NCBI GenBank assembly: GCA_028753945.1
Contig: JAPNXP010000003.1
Span: forward strand, 744,001-808,000
Length of the DNA: 64,000 nucleotides
DNA from: Hexactinellida sp. DTS-2022
Taxonomy: Eukaryota; Porifera; Hexactinellida
Reading direction: 5' to 3'
Shown: in pieces, positions 59,063 through 64,000 of the stretch
Layout of the letters: each line of letters starts with the position of its first letter
Position numbering within the stretch: position 1 is the first letter of the stretch
Program-made: the position numbers and the translations under genes
Notes under the pieces: generated by a model
What the model saw: the letters and a program-made list of their open reading frames with translations, nothing else
Databases searched by the model: none
What the model was told of the DNA's origin: nothing

Positions 59063-59780
59063 GGTTAAATTAGGGCAGAATCAGGCAAAAAAACACATAA
59101 ATTTCGTTTTGAAGTTAGGTTTTTGATTATCACATATATGATGGAAGACATTATAGGTAGTTCCAAACTGAAAACGAAATCCAATTATCTTCTATAAATT
59201 CGATTTTATGGGCGTGCAGTATTATGGTAATACAAAAATCCCATAGGGGGATTTCTTCAGACTCAACCTGATAAGTGTGTGGTTTGCAAGATCATTTTTT
59301 GCTAAAGACATATCCTGTGCGATATATCACATAGATCATCGTTATGGGCGGTTGGTGGCCGGTTTACAATTTTGCTAAGATCTAAATTAAAAATATTGCG
59401 ACCTTTTGAAACCAAAAAATGAATAAAAAGGTCATCTTTTTATGCGAAATTTGATAAAATGTTTGTAAAAAAGAATTCCAAGTCATAATTCAAAAATGTA
59501 AACCGTCTACCAACTACGCACGCTTATGATCTTTAAATATTGATTCTTATAACAAACATTGATGGCCGCATTGCCAAATACCGCATAATATCGACCACCA
59601 CCTTTGGAAATCGCCCTATGGGAGATTTGTATTACCCAAATTTTGAAACCGACAAAAAATAAAAAGTATAAAAGATAGGGACATTTTCTTTTTGGTTTAT
59701 TGCTTTGTATCGTATAGCTATCTATTTCTCACAATTACAGATTAATACAAGAACATTCATTCACGTGGGGTAATTTACCC
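59063..59780 (-). mobile_element. 720-bp TTAA family, diverged full copy 5
   Basis: Ends GGTTAAATTAGGGCAG and GGGGTAATTTACCC; TTAA at 59059-59062 and 59781-59784. An older, diverged member of 718 bp. Confidence 0.85.
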
Positions 59781-59857
59781 TTAAAATGTAATTGCGAGAA
59801 ATAGATCCTTATACGATACAAAGCTATATACCAAAAAGAAAATGTCTCTATCGATTA

Positions 59858-61830
59858 CAGTAATACCTTGTTTTACCCGTTTTTTTTCACACTTCTTCGT
59901 TTTACGTTGAACACTTTTTTCTGACAAAAACCTTTCACGCGATTCTCAACTCGTTTACGCGGTTTATCTATGATTTTCATACAATGAATTCTATTTTTTA
60001 TGGATATTTTCGATAATTTTTAAGATTTAGTGGTAACAAAGCGGTTCTACATTTCCAAAAAATGATGATTTAGAGAAAGTAGAATAGTTAGGGATATGTA
60101 TTTGTCGTATAGTAAGTTCATCCAAATATATTATTGGTCAAATGAATACATATTTGCTTCACTATTCACACTAGAGATATCCGGTTGTGGGAGGTGCCCG
60201 AAGGTGTAGGGTTGCGGTGTGAAGGGAATTTTAATTCCATACAGAACACAATTCACTTTTGTGGGAATTCCCAGGTATTCTCACAAGTTGGTTTCTATCA
60301 GGATTCCCATAGGTTAAAATAATTTCCATTCGAACCAATATTGGAAATCCCATGGAAATTCCCATTGGGATTAACATACACACGGAAACCTTGGCTATCT
60401 GAGAGGTCCGGAAGCTGGATTTTTGAATGTTTACACACTAGGTATTTAAAATTTTATTCGATGTTGATAGTATTTGGAAACGCATCTATTGGTTTAAGGA
60501 TGCTTGACGCCAAATTATCCGGTATTTAACTTCAAAAATTTAAGTGTCGATTATTGTGAAATAACATGCAAAAATAACCTGGAATTCTGTTGGAAGTGCA
60601 AATTTTCAAAAATCTAGAATATTTTTGCTCAAAAGTGAATTATTAGTGACGTCATTTTTGATGACATCGGTGATTATGTGAACATTCCTCACATTTATCA
60701 CCATTGATGGTTATTTATGTGCATTTTGATACTATTATCAGTTCATATATAACTAATATGTATCAACTGCACGGTGGAAAGCATATGGAGAATGTATACT
60801 TGAGGTTATGGGTTCGAATCTCTATGGTGACTATCTTTTTAATTATTCTGGGATATAAAGCAATTCAATTGAAAGGTTCCACAAATATACATGGTGCATG
60901 TACATAGTAGTTCAAAACATTGCTGGAATGAACTTTCTGTTGAATTTCGAACAATTCTCACAGACAATTACATCAAATTCCTTTTCCAGCTGGTGTCCCA
61001 AAATAAAGTGGACTTGCATAAATGGATAAATATCAAGTCATTTAGTTACGAACAATGACTGAATACATGTAAAGCTTATCGTAAGAATAGAAGCTTACAT
61101 ACTCCTTCCATACCGGGATGAAACACCAATTGAAATGTATCTATTATTAGTGGGAATAACCTGGTAAACTTTGAACGCTTGTATCTCAAAACTCATTTTT
61201 TCGACCTTCTCGGCATTAGTTGAGAAAAAATATTTAGCGGAATGACTAAAAAAACTCAGATATACTTGTATACACTATTGTCAATAAAAATGACTAGCTT
61301 GGGAGCGATTGTACAAGAACCAAGTGTTCTTTGAACCAATTTGGTGCAAAATTGTCAAATTTTGACCGATTTTTGAGATAACAAGGGTCAAGCACCCACA
61401 GAATAGAAAGTAGGAACTCTACACTACCAAAGCTAGTCATTTTTTCATTCCTAGTTGTGGGGAATATGTACAAAACTTTTCCGAACTTGCGCCACAATAT
61501 AACACTCTGGATAATGCCGAGAAGTTTTGATTCTATAGTATTACGGGTATGAGAAGCCAAAAAAAATATTTTCACCCTCCCTGACAAAAAAATAATTCCA
61601 AAAAATGATCTCAAGTGCTAAATATCTTAGTTAGGATAAAGGATCTTATGTTTATAGTGATTTACCATTGTTTGGACAAAACTATGGAAACTGCCCATTA
61701 CAGCTAATGTTAACTCGCGTTCAGCATCCTTAATATGTGTTACTATGAGAATGAACCGTTTTTTTTACGCGATTTCTTTTAATGCGGGCGTTTCAAGGAG
61801 CTCATCTACCGCGTAAAAGAGGGACACCTG
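59858..61830. mobile_element. Tigger-like element, copy B (complete ends)
   Basis: Left CAGTAATACCTTGTTTTACC, right read inward CAGGTGTCCCTCTTTTACGC, flanked by TA (59856-59857, 61831-61832). It is 1973 bp. A frame at 61294-61614 (minus) has no recognised domain. Copy A shares 59858-60430. Confidence 0.8.
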
Positions 61831-61956
61831 TATACTTTATTTTTCGTGGGTTTCAAATTTTGGCTAATAAAAATCTCCCATATGGGGATTTCCAAAAGTG
61901 GTGGTCGTTAATATGCCAAGTCTTAGCAATGTAGCCATCTATGTTTGTTACAAGTA

Positions 61957-62455
61957 CAGTGGAACCTCTATAAGTGGGGGAGCTGGGACGGGGGAAATTT
62001 CAATTGCCCCCCATTCCCCGGTTATAAAATTCAATTGGAAAAACATTATATATGCTATATATACAAAATATTCATATAACACACACATTAATGCACGTTC
62101 TAGTTCTTATTTGTATATTATGACAATTTAGTTAACTGCTGATCTACACTAGGTGATTTCTTCAAAAAACATCAGAGTAGATCAATCGAAAATATTTTTT
62201 CTGTAGAACTTTTGAGTCGATTTATTGGAAATATTGTATTATTTTATAAGAATCATGTTAGGATTTGTCCATTCCCCCCATTTATGGAGGTTGTTTTGTA
62301 TGGAGATAAAAACTCCTTGAAATTTATGGTCCCCCATTCCCCACTTCCCCGCTTATAGAGGTTCATTTGTATGGATATATACGAATATGGTAAAAAAATT
62401 CCCCACTTATGGAGGTTCCCCATTTATAGAGACCCCACTTATAGAGGTTGCACTG
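61957..62455. mobile_element. Tigger-type MITE (CAGTGGAACCTCTATAAG)
   Basis: The left TIR CAGTGGAACCTCTATAAGTG is mirrored at the right (CTTATAGAGGTTGCACTG) and flanked by TA (61955-61956, 62456-62457). Internal GGAGGTT/CCCCACTTAT repeats near the right end. 499 bp, non-coding. Confidence 0.9.
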
Positions 62456-63082
62456 TACCAATATTTAAAGATTATAAGCATACGGATAGGTAGTCGGTTT
62501 AGATTTGTGAATTATGAATTAAAATATTCTATTCATACATTTATCAAATATTGCATAAAAAGATGAACTTTTTATTCATTTTTTGTGTTCAAAAGGTCGC
62601 AATTTTTTTTATTTTGGTCAAAACAATATTCTAAAAGGCCTCCAACCGCCCTTAACGATGATCTATGAGTTATATAATCCACAGAATATGTCTTTAGCCA
62701 ACAATCATCTTGAATTCCACACACCTATCAAGTGGAGCCTGAAGAAATCCCCCTATGGGACTTTTGTATTTGCAGAAAATAGGAAGCCCCATAAATCCAA
62801 ATTATGGAATTTAATTTGATATCGTTCTCAGTTTGGAACTAGCTATATTGTCTTCCATCCTATATGTGAAAAACAAAGACCTAACTTCAAAACGAAATAT
62901 AAGTGTTTTTTTGCATGAATCTGCCATTAATTTGACCTTAGGGATGGATACAAGTTCCGCAATGCGTAGTTTGTTTCAAAACCTTGTCTAATTGATGCAT
63001 GAAACCCTCCCAATAGAAACAGCACCTCACAACGCAACTACAAGAATGGAAATACAAAATCGTGAGTTTGTTTAACTTATTA

Positions 63083-63752
63083 AAGCGAAAAGTCTCAAGC
63101 GAGCGAAACTCGATTCAATTAGGAGTTTCAGCAACACTCTACGGATGTTGTGAAAGCATCTTTTGCTGTCTGACTTCAAATCGCAAAGGCCAAACTCCCA
63201 TACAATCGGAGAATCCCTTATCAAGCCTTGCATCCTAGAATGTGCAAATTTGTTGCTTGGAGTTAAAGCTTCAGAAGAGTTGAGACAGATATCGCTTTCC
63301 AATGACCACGTGAAGTCAAGTACTGTCGAGATGTCAAGCAACATAAAAAATAAAGTTATCATGAAAGCCAAGCGAATTCCTTTCCTTGCCATAGTGTTGG
63401 ATGAATCGAAAGACGTTCAGAGCTCCTAGGAATATTCGATTTATTGGAGAAGGAAAATTGAAGAGGAATTTTTAAATGTCGGTCTTTGAATGGAACTACG
63501 AAAGGCTTAGATGTAATGAACGCTGTGAGGGACTTCTTCAAAGAAAATGGATGGACATGGGACAAGTTAGCAGGTTTATGTACCGATGGGGCACCTGTTA
63601 TGCTAGGCTCCCGTTCTGGGATTATTTTTTCAGTGAAACGTAGAAATCGAAATGTCAAAGGTGTTCATTGTCTTATTCATAAAGAAGCTGGATGCTTGCT
63701 TCGGAATTCTGGCGAATCAATCAACAAAGTTGAATTTCGAGATTACTGTGAA
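63083..63752 (+). pseudogene. hAT transposase relic (ZBED5/SCAND3-like group)
   Basis: In order: KSLKRAKLDSI, a TGA, then SDFKSQRPNSHTIGESLIKP and CILECANLLLG, LSNDHVKSSTVEMSSNIKN, IPFLAIVLDESKDVQSS with a TAG at 63427. After a frameshift, NGTTKGLDVMNAVRDFFKEN and KLAGLCTDGAPVMLGSRSGI, then VHCLIHKEA. The LDES, CTDGAP and HC-IH-EA blocks are characteristic of the hAT catalytic core in ZBED5/SCAND3/FAM200 relatives. At least two stops and one frameshift are visible. It is cut off at 63753 by another hAT end. Confidence 0.88.
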
Positions 63753-64000
63753 CAGGGCCGGATTAAGACTGTGCGGGGCCATAGGCCATAAATTATTTGT
63801 GGGCCCCTTAAAACTAAATAGTAAATACATATTAAGCTAAATAAATATCATTTATTATTTTCTTAGATATATGGATCATTACACTCATGCGCGGCGCCAG
63901 CTTTATCGAACTGGAGGGCATAGGGCGGCGGCCAATTTTTTATGGGGGAAGCTTTTCCATCAGTAAGAATTTATCTGAAAACAATGGAGCTACGATGAAC
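63753..64000. mobile_element. Start of another hAT element, continues past the window
   Basis: CAGGGCCGGATTAAG followed by GGGGCCATAGGCC and GTGGGCCCC, a common hAT-type terminus, inserted in the hAT relic. A second GC-rich hAT-like stretch (GCGCGGCGCCAGC) lies at about 63889. The right end is not in the window. Confidence 0.6.

Larger units (their letters stand above)
59785..62937 (+). mobile_element. 720-bp TTAA family, copy 6, split by two Tigger-like elements
   Basis: Family sequence runs 59785-59857, 61831-61956 and 62456-62937, ending GCCATTAATTTGACC. It lacks the first ~50 bp. The joins are collinear with copies 1-3 (ATGTCTC-TA-TACTTT-TTTT), which act as empty sites. Confidence 0.85.

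Noticed and set aside
60805..60830. tRNA gene suggested by GGGTTCGAATCTC (B-box-like)
   Set aside because: No matching A box, acceptor stem or anticodon arm can be drawn at the right distances.

Overview
The window looks like repeat-dense, AT-rich nuclear DNA from an invertebrate metazoan. I cannot name the species. There are no bacterial operons, no rRNA or tRNA genes and no CRISPR. Almost everything recognisable is transposable-element (TE) DNA: P-superfamily (THAP9-like) transposase relics, hAT transposase relics, a pogo/Tigger transposase with an open frame, a short Helitron, a ~113-bp satellite, and more than a dozen elements flanked by TTAA target-site duplications (TSDs). No clear host gene was found. 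The only long intact coding frame is the Tigger transposase on the minus strand at 41251-42624.

Layout. 1-3.5 kb: ends of two TTAA families, the second broken by a hAT element (347-3470) that itself holds a foldback, a non-autonomous Helitron, a ~720-bp palindrome and a smaller hAT element. 3.6-6.2 kb: a P-like element with perfect 12-bp terminal inverted repeats (TIRs), a 7-bp TSD and a decayed transposase C-terminus. 6.2-9 kb: nothing identifiable. 9.0-16.5 kb: a double-ended P-like element whose two ~2.1-kb arms are both the transposase 3' half; one arm carries a TTAA element that in turn carries another. 16.5-24.1 kb: a hAT remnant, a MITE (short non-autonomous element), then a satellite array with two orientation switches and two TTAA insertions. 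24-37 kb: MITEs, microsatellites, a second P-like transposase relic and short foldbacks. 36-39 kb: a run of TTAA elements. 39-43 kb: a broken CXC-domain gene fragment and the Tigger element. 43-64 kb: heavily nested TTAA, hAT and Tigger-like elements.

The nesting can be read as a chronology, because several insertions have their empty site elsewhere in the same window: the right P arm, the copy at 22631-23315, the paralogous sequence at 60360, and the copies of the 720-bp family. TTAA was by far the most used target. The P-like element and one TTAA-flanked element share terminal bases and subterminal motifs, so a P/THAP-type transposase is a candidate mobiliser of some TTAA families. This is inference. 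A palindrome CCATATATGG occurs 11 times exactly, mostly as pairs about 160-180 bp apart, across several of these elements.
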